DNA of 64,000 bases from Spirochaetota bacterium. GTDB lineage: Bacteria > Spirochaetota > UBA12135 > COTS27. Each line of letters opens with the position of its first letter. Within the stretch, counting starts at the first letter, position 1. The translations under genes were made by a program, and so were the position numbers. This document shows, one piece after another, positions 27,723 to 37,613 of this stretch. Location: assembly GCA_013426755.1 (NCBI GenBank), contig AP019861.1, positions 1,724,454 to 1,788,453 of the forward strand. Reading direction: 5' to 3'. The notes beneath the pieces were generated by a model that was not told the DNA's origin, did no database searches, and worked only from the letters and a program-made list of their open reading frames with translations.

Positions 27723-28040
27723 CCTAACACCCACCATTGTTCTAACCCATCTTATTTAACCCAACTCTACAAACTCAGTATTCATCTCTAACCTTATTTA
27801 ACCTAACTCTACAAACTCAGTATTCATCTCTAACGTTATTTAATTTAAACCTATAACCGAATCCCTATCTATCCAGCTACCGAACCCCACCTATAAAATA
27901 AAAATCACCTACCTAAACACATCAATAAACACATCAATAAACACATCAATAAACACATCAATAAACACATCAATAAACATATCAATAAACACGTCAATAA
28001 CATTGAAACTTTATATATTTAGTAAAGCGAGGAAACAGCA
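27723..28040. repeat. 45-bp duplication plus 12-bp CACATCAATAAA array
   Basis: A ~45-bp block (CTCTACAAACTCAGTATTCA) occurs twice at 27762-27840. About seven copies of CACATCAATAAA then lie at 27917-27999. A clear GCGAGGAAA ribosome-binding site (28026-28034) follows for the capsid gene. No gene is seen. Confidence 0.85.
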
Positions 28041-29297
28041 ATGTCCGTATCATTAGATCACATCAACGCCCTCTTCAAAGATCGTTTTGGAGAAGGACCT
28101 GTTGAAACGATAAGAGAAACCCCCTATTTTTTAAAAATGGTCAAAGCGGTGAAGATCTCAAAAAATTACACCGTCCCTATCAATCTACGTCCTGGTCATT
28201 CGATGTTGTACTCAGGCAATGCCTATGAAAAGGTCAATTACAAAGCCTACCAATTGCCTGTGATAAAAGAAGCCAAAGGCGAGATCTCAGCGAAGTTCTT
28301 TAAAGTCGAGATCCCACTAGGTGTCATCGACAGCCTAAATAAAAACAATACCGAAGATGGCCTGGCCTATCAGACAGCAAAATATTTCATCAATGACGCC
28401 GTACGGACGAATCAACTGTTAGCAGAATTGTCGTACATGTTTGGTGATGAAGGGCTGCCTGAAATTATAGGCAAACGCACAACGTATAATGGGCAACCGA
28501 TTGCAAGTTCGGTCAGAAATCCGCTTGTGCTCACGTACAATACCAAAACAACCTCCGAGGCCGCAGTCCGCATCCTGCTCAATGGACGTATCAAGCTAGC
28601 CAATCAAACCTATATCTACACCGTTGTTGACATTAACGACAGTGAGATCCTACTGAGTGCGCCTAATCATGCGGCTAGAAATGTCTCTATTCCAGCTACT
28701 GGAACACGCATTTACATTGAAACTCAGAAAGACAACGACAATCTCGGTCTTTATCAATTGATGAACGCCAGCGGAGAAGTACTCGGTATCAATAGCGATC
28801 AATATCGCAACTGGAAACCCAATAGCTTTGACATAGGTAATAGCAAATTGACGTTAGCCAAAGTCAAAGAAGCTGCGACAATGCTCATCACGAAAGGCGG
28901 TGTAATGAACGAAGACCTTGTTCTCTTTATCGCTCAGGAGACTTGGGACAATCTTTCTACCGAGATCGATAGCGCCCGTAGATTTGACAGTTCGTACCGC
29001 AGCGAAGCGAATACGGTCGGGCAACGAAAAGTCGGCATCATGCATTCCAATGGCATGATCGAGTTACGCTACCATCCTCTGATGAAACGCAATACCGCCT
29101 TTTTAATGACCAACCCCACCAGCAAAGACAACCTTATTACGCTCACCACCGATCAAGTGATGACCTTCGAGAACAATAAGAATTTTAAAAATTCAGAAAA
29201 TTCTTCGAGTGCCTACATCATCGGTAAAATGTACTTTGCTCCCTTCATGCACGACCGAAGACGGCACGTCCTCTTAACAAACATCACCAATGAATAA
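28041..29297 (+). CDS. Major capsid protein (HK97-fold type)
   Basis: 418 residues, ATG with GAGGAAA upstream. The N-terminal segment (MSVSLDHINALFKDRFGEGPVETI) and the later KVGIMHSNGMIELRYHPLMK region resemble podovirus major capsid proteins whose N-arm and A-domain contact neighbouring subunits. The region AATMLITKGGVMNEDLVLFI is the typical spine-helix and P-domain transition with the 'G' turn. It is the cleanest gene of the cluster, with no internal repeat tract, as expected for a tightly packed protein. It follows the scaffold-like gene, the normal assembly order. The capsid assignment is strong by context and moderate by sequence. Confidence 0.82.
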   Translation: MSVSLDHINALFKDRFGEGPVETIRETPYFLKMVKAVKISKNYTVPINLRPGHSMLYSGNAYEKVNYKAYQLPVIKEAKGEISAKFFKVEIPLGVIDSLNKNNTEDGLAYQTAKYFINDAVRTNQLLAELSYMFGDEGLPEIIGKRTTYNGQPIASSVRNPLVLTYNTKTTSEAAVRILLNGRIKLANQTYIYTVVDINDSEILLSAPNHAARNVSIPATGTRIYIETQKDNDNLGLYQLMNASGEVLGINSDQYRNWKPNSFDIGNSKLTLAKVKEAATMLITKGGVMNEDLVLFIAQETWDNLSTEIDSARRFDSSYRSEANTVGQRKVGIMHSNGMIELRYHPLMKRNTAFLMTNPTSKDNLITLTTDQVMTFENNKNFKNSENSSSAYIIGKMYFAPFMHDRRRHVLLTNITNE

Positions 29298-29480
29298 ATT
29301 TGATTCATTCATTAAAAATGAACCCCTCCAATAAACTGCTCCAATGAACTGCTCCAATAAACCCCTCCAATGAACTGCTCCAATGAACCACAATTAATCC
29401 ATATATTAACACAATTAATCCATATATTAACCTACACTCACAATTAAAATACGTAAAGGAAGTACGAGTCATTAACTGAT
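29298..29480. repeat. 12-bp GAACTGCTCCAAT-like repeats and AATTAATCCATATATTAAC duplication
   Basis: About six copies of a 12-13 bp unit (AATGAACTGCTCC / AATAAACCCCTCC) lie at 29318-29388. A directly repeated CACAATTAATCCATATATTA follows at 29390-29432. Confidence 0.8.
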
Positions 29481-29583
29481 CGTAAAAGTTTGAACCGTAC
29501 TTCCTTTGCTGCTTTGAACCGTAGAGAGCATTATTTTTTAAAACGATCTATCATACGAATAATTTTAAATAACATTTTACTAC

Positions 29584-29694
29584 CCATATTATCCATATTA
29601 TCCATATTATCCATATTATCCATATTATCCATATTATCCATATTATCCATATTATCCATATTATCCATATTATCCATATTATCCATATTATCCA
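29584..29694. repeat. 9-bp tandem repeat (CCATATTAT)
   Basis: About twelve perfect head-to-tail copies of CCATATTAT. It reads as LSI (plus strand) or DNM (minus strand) repeats in apparent small frames at 29490-29777 and 29531-29740. Neither is supported as a gene. Confidence 0.93.
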
Positions 29695-29859
29695 TGCTAC
29701 CTACACTACTTATACTACGTACACTGCCTGCGAACGTCACAAGGACTACTGTAATTGAGAATGATTGGATTCATTAAATAGACAAAATGGACAGGTGACT
29801 GAGGGAGCATGTACTCAAAAAGCTAATGACATTAATATTAAACTTGATACCAGGCGATA

Positions 29860-30235
29860 GAAAAAATCTCACGACAACCCATAGAGAAAATTTGATAATA
29901 AGTGATAGAGACTATCTAGCATGGAGAAAATTTAATAATAAATAATAGAGACTATCTAATCAAACGATAGAGAACTAACATAGAGAAAATTTGATAATAA
30001 GTAATAGAGACTATCTAACATAGAGAAAATTTGATAATAAGTGATAGAGACTATCTAGCATAGAGAAAATTGAATGATAAGTAATAGAGACTATTTCATC
30101 AAGCGATAGAGAACTAACATAGAGAAAATTTGATAATAAGTAATAGAGACTATCTAACATAGAAAAAATTGAATGATAAGTAATAGAGACTATTTCATCA
30201 AGCGATAGAGAAAATTGAATGACAAGCGATATAAA
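29860..30235. repeat. ~38-bp repeat family in nested array (AGAGACTATCT / CATAGAGAAAATT)
   Basis: Seven to eight copies of a unit combining CATAGAGAAAATTTGATAAT and AAGTAATAGAGACTATCT lie here, some with an inserted CAAGCGATAGAGAACTAA. The inserts recur, producing a larger ~170-bp period. There are no unique spacers, so it is not a CRISPR array. Together with the neighbouring arrays this fills a 1.27-kb gene-free gap (29298-30564) between capsid and adaptor genes, the longest inside the phage cluster. Confidence 0.85.
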
Positions 30236-30247
30236 TTCCCATGACTG

Positions 30248-30310
30248 GAGGTGCCGGCAACCTCATTTCCCCCTACCCCGTACTCGATTCCCTATCCGTC
30301 GAGTACGGGG
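30248..30310. other. GC-rich perfect hairpin preceded by an imperfect palindrome
   Basis: The arms CCCCGTACTCGA (30276-30287) and TCGAGTACGGGG (30299-30310) are a perfect 12-bp inverted repeat with an 11-nt loop. Just upstream, GAGGT (30248-30252) and ACCTC (30260-30264) bracket GCCGGCA. The hairpin is strikingly GC-rich for its surroundings and is not followed by a T run, so it is not a standard intrinsic terminator. It could be a transcript-processing or protein-binding site. Confidence 0.75.
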
Positions 30311-30424
30311 GCACATGGCTGCCTTATACAACTGCACCGCCAATCATAAACGAATGAACCTTCTACTCAACTCAATATTGACACTAACAATGACACCTAT
30401 TAAATGACTACTACTACTGAAATT

Positions 30425-30553
30425 ATGAAAGCCATTAAATCCAATAAACTTACCTAATATTGAATCGACCTAATATTCAAACTACCTAACATTGAACCTA
30501 CCTAATATTGAACCTACCTAATATTGAACTTACCTAACATTGAATCTAATTCA
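30425..30553. repeat. ~16-bp repeat (ACCTAATATTGAA)
   Basis: About seven degenerate copies of CTACCTAATATTGAAC lie just before the ribosome-binding site of the next gene. A short open frame at 30219-30407 crosses the hairpin and shows no protein-like features, so it is not called. Confidence 0.8.
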
Positions 30554-30564
30554 AAGGCACGACC

Positions 30565-31458
30565 GTGAAGACAGCAAGTACATTGATAGCAGAAATAAAA
30601 TTACGAGGGCATTTTCCAAGTGAGGGTGATTTCTTATATAAAAACGATACGGAGATTTTAATGTTGCTTAATGCGGTGTTAAGAAATGATCTCATTCCAT
30701 TCTATATAGAAAACGAACCGAGTTATATGTTGGCCTACGAAGACATTCCTATCAATGGGAAGCGTTCGTTTAAGATTCCAGCTGCCGCTTACAATCGGCG
30801 ACTGTACGAAGTGCGTTTTGTGACAACCGATAATGACCGTGAAGAAAACATCCCCTACATGCCGTTTAAAAATAATTCTACAATAGAAAGTACGGCGGAA
30901 GGAATGCGCATCATTGGAAACTATGTCGAGTTACTTGGCTATGGTGATCGCATTGATGAATACAAGTTACGGCTTTGGTATCATAGGACGAGTTATGACT
31001 TGGTACTCGACAGTGAGACGGTATTGCTTAAAGATTCCTATACGGAGGCTGGCAAGCAGCAATTCTCTGCGACCGAGCGGCAATTCTCATTTACTGAGGG
31101 GGCGCGGGTTATGATTCAAGACAGCCGCGACCCGTTTGAGATCACCGAAGACCAGGTCTCCTTTGTCCGTGAGAATGGAAATTTTGGATTGCAGCGGACT
31201 GAACAGGCGGCACCATTTCGTTACCCTGCGAGTGCTATCATGTGTCCTGCTAAGCGGCTGAGTATTCCAGAAATTCCTGAGGTTGCCAGTGAGCTACTTA
31301 TATTAAAAACGCTCCTTACAATGGCACTCTCGACAGAAACACGTTACCGTGTCCGTGACCAATTAAAACAACAATCCATGCTTGTCGAGCAGAGTTTAAA
31401 AAAACGAGTCCACATGGAAACGGCTAGCAAACGAAGTGGCAGTCTGCTCTGGAGCTAA
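30565..31458 (+). CDS. Putative head-tail adaptor / tail protein
   Basis: 297 residues from a GTG with AAGG about 8 nt upstream. The N-terminus (TLIAEIKLRGHFPSEGDFLYKNDTEI) followed by a long beta-rich middle and a helical C-terminus (LLILKTLLTMALSTETRYRV, then RDQLKQQS) resembles the adaptor-type proteins that sit under the portal in short-tailed phages. Its place between the capsid gene and the nozzle-like gene is the expected one. No specific family name can be proven from sequence alone. It contains no obvious repeat expansion. Confidence 0.5.
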   Translation: MKTASTLIAEIKLRGHFPSEGDFLYKNDTEILMLLNAVLRNDLIPFYIENEPSYMLAYEDIPINGKRSFKIPAAAYNRRLYEVRFVTTDNDREENIPYMPFKNNSTIESTAEGMRIIGNYVELLGYGDRIDEYKLRLWYHRTSYDLVLDSETVLLKDSYTEAGKQQFSATERQFSFTEGARVMIQDSRDPFEITEDQVSFVRENGNFGLQRTEQAAPFRYPASAIMCPAKRLSIPEIPEVASELLILKTLLTMALSTETRYRVRDQLKQQSMLVEQSLKKRVHMETASKRSGSLLWS

Positions 31459-31582
31459 TACCTATTGATAATTGATATGGGTAATTGATATTGTTAATTA
31501 ATATTGTTAATTAAAAATGTATACAACCGAGTGATTGACTTTACTTACCCCATGACTATGACTATTTAACAGGAAATTAAGA
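31459..31582. repeat. Short AATTGATATTGTTAATTAAT repeats
   Basis: Three to four degenerate copies of a ~15-bp TAATTGATATTGTTAAT unit occupy 31466-31515. The AGGAAA at 31571 is the ribosome-binding site for the next gene. Confidence 0.6.
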
Positions 31583-34500
31583 ATGACTACGCTAGAACAT
31601 ACCGTAAGCGAACAGACGGGAATAAAATTAAATACCCATTCACAGCTCACGCCGTTTGGAAGTTTGAAGGATTGTGATAACATTGTGATAGGGCGGGCGG
31701 GCACGTTTGCTTCGCGCCGTGGATTAAAGATTGTAGGCAGTGCCCTAAACACATCTCTACTGAGTGGTACTGGGGAATCTACTCCACCGAGTACTGTTGA
31801 AGACTCCCCTGCACCAGAAAATAGTAACCCCACAGCGGCGGAAATAACAACGATTCTTCATAAAAAGAGTGAACCGTTTACGGACATTGTCCCGTTTAAC
31901 AATGATTTTGTACTCACGACTCGAAGTGGAATGTATTATCTACCACTACGATTAATCACTACATCTGAGCATCGTTTTTCTTTAGCAGACCTCGAGCGAA
32001 TAGATAGCGACGCGGATACAATTGATCTCATTGGAAGTTTCTCGACCGAAACGAGTTTTTATTATTATAAAAACAAAAAGCTAAGACGCTATACACCAAG
32101 CCAGCCGTCTAATAGAGACGGTGATCCCTTGTTACCAGCAGCAGCAAGCACACCACCCGTATATTCAGATGCAGCATCACCTTCTAACACGCAAGCGCCT
32201 ACTTCGACTCCTTCTACCGACTCAACTTCTTCTACTGACTCGACTCCCTCTACTGAATCGACTTCACCAGCAGCTATAAATGAAAGCACGACGGGAAGTA
32301 CTGCACTAGCTGAGCTTACAAGAAATACGAGGCAAGCTATATTTTTTCGTCCGCCTGCTCCGTATTGCCGTGGGACTGTAACTATCCGTGAGGGAGCGAG
32401 TTTAGACCGAACGGGGGCGCTTGAATTGACGCGTCCTGACGAGGAACTTACGGCGTGGTTGGGTGTTGGGCATGCGGTGGCGTACCGTGTTGCTTGGACT
32501 TGCAGTAAAGAGAATAATACCGTGCTGCGTAGCCAGCCTTCACCGCGAACTGTTGTGACGAACACGAAGCGCGAGGCGGTTATACCTGTGTTAGAAATTA
32601 TCCCACCAGCAACGGTGACTATTGGCGATAGCATTGAGATTTATGCGAGCGCGGTAGCAGAGACGGGCGTTCCTGATGACGATCTGCGATTGGTACGAAG
32701 TGAGCGCATAACAGAGACGGTGTTTAGTACGCTTATGACAAGCCGTGCTGATGAAAACAAGGAAAAAGCAGCATTGCGGTTTATCGATGCAACGGGCAAA
32801 AGACTCTATTACAATCTATACACCAATGCCACTGAGGAGGGCATAGAGAATGAAAACACGCCCGCTCCGTATGCGGCTGCGGTAACTTTGTATAAAAATT
32901 ACGTGGTGTATGGGAATACGACAATGCGTGGTGCGGTGACAATTGAGCTCAAGGAAGGAACGGTGTTTCGGCCTGGGGACCAGATTGCTATACGGCTTAC
33001 GACGGGCGAACAATTTTCTGTCGTTGCCTTAGGAGACAAAAACACGCGTGATCGGTTTGTGATTACAGACGTACTGCGAACGACGTGTTATAATCTTGTC
33101 GCTGCGATCAATCGTCACCACATAAATACATTTGTGCACGCCTTTATCTATGAGGCTGATGGGTATTTTACGTTACATCTAGAAAGTCTGGAGGCTGAGC
33201 GTGGCTTTGAAATTAAACTCACGAATGCACTTGGTTATGCTCGTGAAGGGGAATTTTACCCTGATATCACAAAACCAATTCTTGCCCTTCCCTATCATAA
33301 TCCTAGTGAGGTGATGATCTCTAAGGCGTTTGTACCTGAGGCGGTGCCTTATTATCGGAAATTGCAAGTCGGTGCGACCTATGATCCGATTATTACGCTT
33401 ATAGCCAATCGCGACTATCTCTATATCTTTAAGAAGAGCGGTTTATATCGGCTTACAGGCACTAGCTACGAGACGATGAGCATTAAAAGAATAGAAACGG
33501 CGCTTACATTAGTGACCGCTGGGGCGGTGACGGTTTTTGAGGGCACGTTATATTATTTATCCTGGCGGGGTGTTGTCGCTGTTAGGTATGATGAAAGCGA
33601 AGTGATCTCTGAAGACATCAATGCAGCCTTACTCCCCCAGCTGGCTAAAATTGATACAACTCAGATCCAATTATGTTCTTACACGTCCACGCAGCACCTG
33701 TTACTCGCGCTGCCTAAGTACCCGTATAAAAAAAGCATTGAGCTCGTCTATGTCTTTGACCTTAGGTATAAGGCGTGGACAAAGTGGACGTTACGTGAGA
33801 TTAAAAAATGGGTCTGTTCAGGTGGCAGTGATAAACTCATTGCCCTATCGCCACACCACGTCTTCGTCGAGAAGCAAAATTACAATGATTACGATTACAG
33901 TGACATTGACCTTAATTTGATATGGTCTGGCGTACGCAATGTATGGCGCCGTGAAATGCACTTAACATTCGATACACGCTCGACAAGGCTAGCGTTTGCT
34001 CTCATAGATCACAGCAACACGGACAGCAGCACAGACAGCGGTATGGATAGCGGCACGGATAGTGATACGGATGGCGGCACAGACGATAGTCTTCAAAGTC
34101 CACCTCGCACTCACTCTTACACGATTGCAATTAATGGAAGGTTCACGGCTAGTGATGAAGTGGTACGCGACGATGAACAGCTACTTTACATCAAAATCAG
34201 AAATGAACTTCCGCTTAGCCTACCCACCGCAGACCATCACTCGAGGAGCAATACTATAGAGCTCCCCGCCGTGTATCCTATTAAACTAGGCTTGTACTAT
34301 AAAGAAGTGCGCGGACTGCCTATGTATGAAATAACAACTAGTGCCGCCCTTACTATCTATAAGCAGCGAATTTCTGAGACCGATCACAGTTTAGTATTGA
34401 CGGGAGGTGGCGAGCTTAGAAATATTCCAATAGGAATCCCTAGCAATTTTCTTCCCTATCAAAGGCTTAATTTTGCTAGCTTGACAGTAACGGGTACGAT

Positions 34501-36754
34501 TTCCTATACTACATTCATCACCCAGCATGCAGAAGACGTACGCTACATTGAAACGACTGCCGCTACTTCGTCTATTCCCAATCAAGGACAGCAAGCGCTC
34601 ATCATGAAAGTCTTCTTCAATGGAACAGTACTTTCAAGACTTCTGAGTGCAAACGCTACGGGGTTTATTGGATTTGCATTGGGCGTAGGAAGGAGCACAG
34701 CAGCGCAGCATCTTATTATCTCATTGAGATCGCTTAGAGAAGCGGAGACCCCGTGGATCACCGTCGGTACATTACACGTCCATGCATACAGCTACACCGT
34801 CCAGGTACGGCAAGCCGACATCATTGCCCTACTCACAGGACAAGCAAACGTGCAAGACGGCAATGAACACATTGATTTCTACATAACCCGCACCGACCAC
34901 CCCAATTCCAATCCATACGAGAATCCTAATCCCCATGAAAGTTCTAGTGCACCTGAAAGTTCTAGTGCATCCGAAAGTTCTAATGCACCCGAAAGTTCTA
35001 GTGCATCAATGAATCATAAAGTATTAAGAATTGGTGTTAGAGATGAAGTGGGCTATGAAATGGTACGTGAATTGAGTACGGCGTGGGCTGAGCGGTATTT
35101 GGGTTCTATACGTGCGTACTTGTACGAGGGACGCCGTGAGCAGATGATCATCTCCAAGCAATACGCTAATCTAAGTACATTGCCTGACTTTCCTACGGCT
35201 AAGACCTCTACGCAAGTACAATCCACAACACCGCTTACCGCCGATTATTTCAAACTAGCAATCGTGAATGCTACACAAGGAATTCTCTTAACCTACGATC
35301 CGCTACACCTTTCATTTGTAAATGCAGGTGGCATTGATGTGTTCACAACTGAGACGTTAAATACGCTTATTGGCAGCATTGATTTAACGGTCACGATAAA
35401 GAACGCTGAGAACCAATCGATAGCACCCCCGCTTAGGCTTACGCGTGCTGAAGAACAAGTCATGCAGCCGATTGAACTCGTTGACAAAATAAATGGGCAG
35501 CGATCCTTTGATCTTAATTTTGCATGTTCGATCGCTGCCTTAGGACGGCGTACGCTCAGTTTTCAAATGGATACAGAGATCACCCGTGGCATTAGGCCTG
35601 AGGTCTTAAATAATACGGTCTTAGGCAGTGAAGAGGGAGAGCGTATTCCATTGGTACTCTACAAAAAAACAAAGACTCCGTCTCCACCTGCGGTCTCTAC
35701 TTCACCATCCCAAGCATCACCACCTACGCTAACGGAATCTGCACCGCACCCAATAGCAACAACTTCAACAGAAACCCAATGGCAACCGCTAGTCACTCAT
35801 CTGCACGGACAATCACAATATCTGCAATATTATTACTTGATTCCAGCAGAACACGAGATCATAGTCCCTGAGAGTTCTGAAGCGACGCTAGGTGATGATT
35901 CTTTGAGTGATGATTCTCTGGATACTGGGGGCATTATTACAGCCACAGCCGCTGCGTGTGAAGCGGGGCCTTTTATCGGAGTAGCTATCTTAGGAGACTT
36001 GCAGGCGATCGGAAAGCTTAGCGGTTATTGGGGCGATAAATATTATGCACTCAACCTTCATACGGCGACCAGGCGAAGTCTTGCTGGGCTTGTCTTAGGG
36101 ACTGAAAAAATTCGATGTCCTATAACATTCTACGCGCTGCCCGCTCCTATTACAAAGACAATGTTAAAAAATGCCCTGCTCAGTCTAGAACCCCTCATGA
36201 TGACCAGAACAGAAAGTCGTATAGAAAATCATATGGAAAATCATTCTGCAGAACATAGAACAGCGGACAGCAATTTTAACATTCCAGCCACCACACCCCG
36301 CCAGCAACCCACCACATCGCTAAGCTCACTTTCCTTACGCTACGACAATATAAAACTAAAACTCTACGCCCCCATCACCCGCACAGCTTATTATAATACG
36401 CAAAGCTTAGGAACGCCCGCTTTAATAAAAGAATTGCAAGCTATTCATCTTAATTTCATCACCACCAATAGTTACCAATTCAAAATCGCATTAGAGACAA
36501 ACCAGACGCTATTAAGTCAATGGTATCCTATAAAAATAAATGCCCACCGCTACGGGTACAATACAGAACCCTTCGGCAGTGCTGCTTGGGGAGGAAGTCT
36601 ATTCGGTGAAACTAACGTACGCATCCTCGCTCCCAGAACAACCAAACGGCACCACCAATTACGATTAGCATGGCGCGATATGAGTTTAAACAGGTCTTTT
36701 GAATTAAGCAGTATGACCCTTTTCTACACCCTACCCCCACAAGAAATGCGCTAA
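31583..36754 (+). CDS. Giant podovirus-type tail nozzle / tail tubular protein
   Basis: 1,723 residues, good ribosome-binding site (AGGAAA). The N-terminus has the hallmark LKDCDNIVIGRAGTFASRRG (about 28-47), like the 'N...R.G' opening of T7 gp12 / P22 gp10-type nozzle proteins. Residues ~600-740 carry the propeller-like part: YDPIITLIANRDYLYIFKKS, GLYRLTG, LYYLSWRGVVAVRYD, then VYVFDLRYKAWTKWT. Typical relatives are ~600-900 residues. The excess consists of further beta-rich domains and in-frame linkers: STDST/STEST at ~210-233, TDSGMDSGTDSDTDGGTDD at ~815-833, and PESSSASESS at ~1117-1140. The C-terminal part (~1560-1723) is beta-rich with GYNTEPFGSAAWGGSLFGET near the end, a common phage tail motif. 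It probably completes the tail tube and may also carry receptor-contact modules. Confidence 0.75.
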   Translation: MTTLEHTVSEQTGIKLNTHSQLTPFGSLKDCDNIVIGRAGTFASRRGLKIVGSALNTSLLSGTGESTPPSTVEDSPAPENSNPTAAEITTILHKKSEPFTDIVPFNNDFVLTTRSGMYYLPLRLITTSEHRFSLADLERIDSDADTIDLIGSFSTETSFYYYKNKKLRRYTPSQPSNRDGDPLLPAAASTPPVYSDAASPSNTQAPTSTPSTDSTSSTDSTPSTESTSPAAINESTTGSTALAELTRNTRQAIFFRPPAPYCRGTVTIREGASLDRTGALELTRPDEELTAWLGVGHAVAYRVAWTCSKENNTVLRSQPSPRTVVTNTKREAVIPVLEIIPPATVTIGDSIEIYASAVAETGVPDDDLRLVRSERITETVFSTLMTSRADENKEKAALRFIDATGKRLYYNLYTNATEEGIENENTPAPYAAAVTLYKNYVVYGNTTMRGAVTIELKEGTVFRPGDQIAIRLTTGEQFSVVALGDKNTRDRFVITDVLRTTCYNLVAAINRHHINTFVHAFIYEADGYFTLHLESLEAERGFEIKLTNALGYAREGEFYPDITKPILALPYHNPSEVMISKAFVPEAVPYYRKLQVGATYDPIITLIANRDYLYIFKKSGLYRLTGTSYETMSIKRIETALTLVTAGAVTVFEGTLYYLSWRGVVAVRYDESEVISEDINAALLPQLAKIDTTQIQLCSYTSTQHLLLALPKYPYKKSIELVYVFDLRYKAWTKWTLREIKKWVCSGGSDKLIALSPHHVFVEKQNYNDYDYSDIDLNLIWSGVRNVWRREMHLTFDTRSTRLAFALIDHSNTDSSTDSGMDSGTDSDTDGGTDDSLQSPPRTHSYTIAINGRFTASDEVVRDDEQLLYIKIRNELPLSLPTADHHSRSNTIELPAVYPIKLGLYYKEVRGLPMYEITTSAALTIYKQRISETDHSLVLTGGGELRNIPIGIPSNFLPYQRLNFASLTVTGTISYTTFITQHAEDVRYIETTAATSSIPNQGQQALIMKVFFNGTVLSRLLSANATGFIGFALGVGRSTAAQHLIISLRSLREAETPWITVGTLHVHAYSYTVQVRQADIIALLTGQANVQDGNEHIDFYITRTDHPNSNPYENPNPHESSSAPESSSASESSNAPESSSASMNHKVLRIGVRDEVGYEMVRELSTAWAERYLGSIRAYLYEGRREQMIISKQYANLSTLPDFPTAKTSTQVQSTTPLTADYFKLAIVNATQGILLTYDPLHLSFVNAGGIDVFTTETLNTLIGSIDLTVTIKNAENQSIAPPLRLTRAEEQVMQPIELVDKINGQRSFDLNFACSIAALGRRTLSFQMDTEITRGIRPEVLNNTVLGSEEGERIPLVLYKKTKTPSPPAVSTSPSQASPPTLTESAPHPIATTSTETQWQPLVTHLHGQSQYLQYYYLIPAEHEIIVPESSEATLGDDSLSDDSLDTGGIITATAAACEAGPFIGVAILGDLQAIGKLSGYWGDKYYALNLHTATRRSLAGLVLGTEKIRCPITFYALPAPITKTMLKNALLSLEPLMMTRTESRIENHMENHSAEHRTADSNFNIPATTPRQQPTTSLSSLSLRYDNIKLKLYAPITRTAYYNTQSLGTPALIKELQAIHLNFITTNSYQFKIALETNQTLLSQWYPIKINAHRYGYNTEPFGSAAWGGSLFGETNVRILAPRTTKRHHQLRLAWRDMSLNRSFELSSMTLFYTLPPQEMR

Positions 36755-37079
36755 CTCGCTTACAGGAACTATTCTAAATCTATAACCATTCTAAATGATC
36801 ATGACCCCTCAAGCGTCACCACATACCACGCAAACTTCTACATTTTATAAACCTACTACCCCCACCGCAACTTTAGAAATATTTTAACCCTCATTGAAAT
36901 TATCAATCTCACTTATGAATCTCACTTATAAATTTAGTTTATGAATCTCACTTATAAATCTCACTTATAAATTTAGTTTATCAATCTCACTTATGAATCT
37001 CACTTATAAATTTAGTTTATCAATCTAGCTTATTGCATTAACTTATTATTTGATCGTTTTAAGATAAGGAAGACCCACC
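36755..37079. repeat. AATCTCACTTAT(A/G) repeat array
   Basis: A unit AATCTCACTTATGAATCTCA with interspersed AATTTAGTTTAT is repeated about eight times at 36897-37033. The upstream part (36755-36895) shows nothing. AAGGAA (37067-37072) precedes the next ATG. Confidence 0.8.
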
Positions 37080-37340
37080 ATGCCCCTAACACCACGCCTC
37101 GAACCCTTTGACTACGAAAAAGTTCACGAAAGCAGCAGTAACTTTGTCAAACATTTCAATAAAACAATAAATGAATTAAATAGCTTAGTAGAAAAATGGG
37201 ATACGACAATCACAGCTCTAGAAACAAAGATAGCCGACCTAAGCGACGCCAAGGACTCTCCCGCAACGACACGACCTAACCAGCCTTCCTCCCACCGCCG
37301 CGAAACTGATCAAATCCTACCCAAAGCATCCGAACGCTAA
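37080..37340 (+). CDS. Small coiled-coil protein in tail region
   Basis: 86 residues with a good ribosome-binding site (AAGGAA). Residues ~18-60 form a probable coiled coil (FNKTINELNSLVEKWDTTIT, ALETKIADL). A hydrophilic tail follows (TRPNQPSSHRRETDQ). No family is recognised. Position between the nozzle-like gene and a helical protein suggests a virion or assembly accessory protein, by context only. Confidence 0.55.
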   Translation: MPLTPRLEPFDYEKVHESSSNFVKHFNKTINELNSLVEKWDTTITALETKIADLSDAKDSPATTRPNQPSSHRRETDQILPKASER

Positions 37341-37613
37341 ACCATTACAAAGTATTCACCACAGACCACAGAAAACACTAAACCATAAACCTATGACCCA
37401 CCACTCACCGCACCACAGACCACAGAAAATACCAAACCTTGAACCTACAACCCACCACTCCATAACCGTTAGCCACTTGTTATTGAAATATTCGTATTAA
37501 ATATTCATATTAAATATTCGTATTAAATATTCGTCTAAAATCATTGAACCCCCAGTCCTAATCAAAAATACTTACAAACCCACCTATAAAACCACAATAA
37601 GAGGTACTCCTTC
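37341..37613. repeat. 62-bp duplication and ATTCGTATTAAAT repeats
   Basis: A block starting ACCACAGACCACAGAAAA occurs twice (37358 and 37421). Four copies of a ~14-bp ATATTCGTATTAA unit follow at 37488-37535. AGAGGT (37601-37606) precedes the next gene. Confidence 0.8.

Noticed and set aside
29490..29777. Frames over the 9-bp array (LSI / DNM repeats)
   Set aside because: Repeat-only content on both strands, no ribosome-binding site.
29860..30235. CRISPR-like or iteron-like array of ~38-bp units
   Set aside because: Intervening segments recur instead of being unique, there are no cas genes, and no replication initiator is nearby to support iterons.
30276..30310. Intrinsic terminator
   Set aside because: The hairpin is strong but lacks a following T run on either strand, so it is reported only as an inverted repeat.
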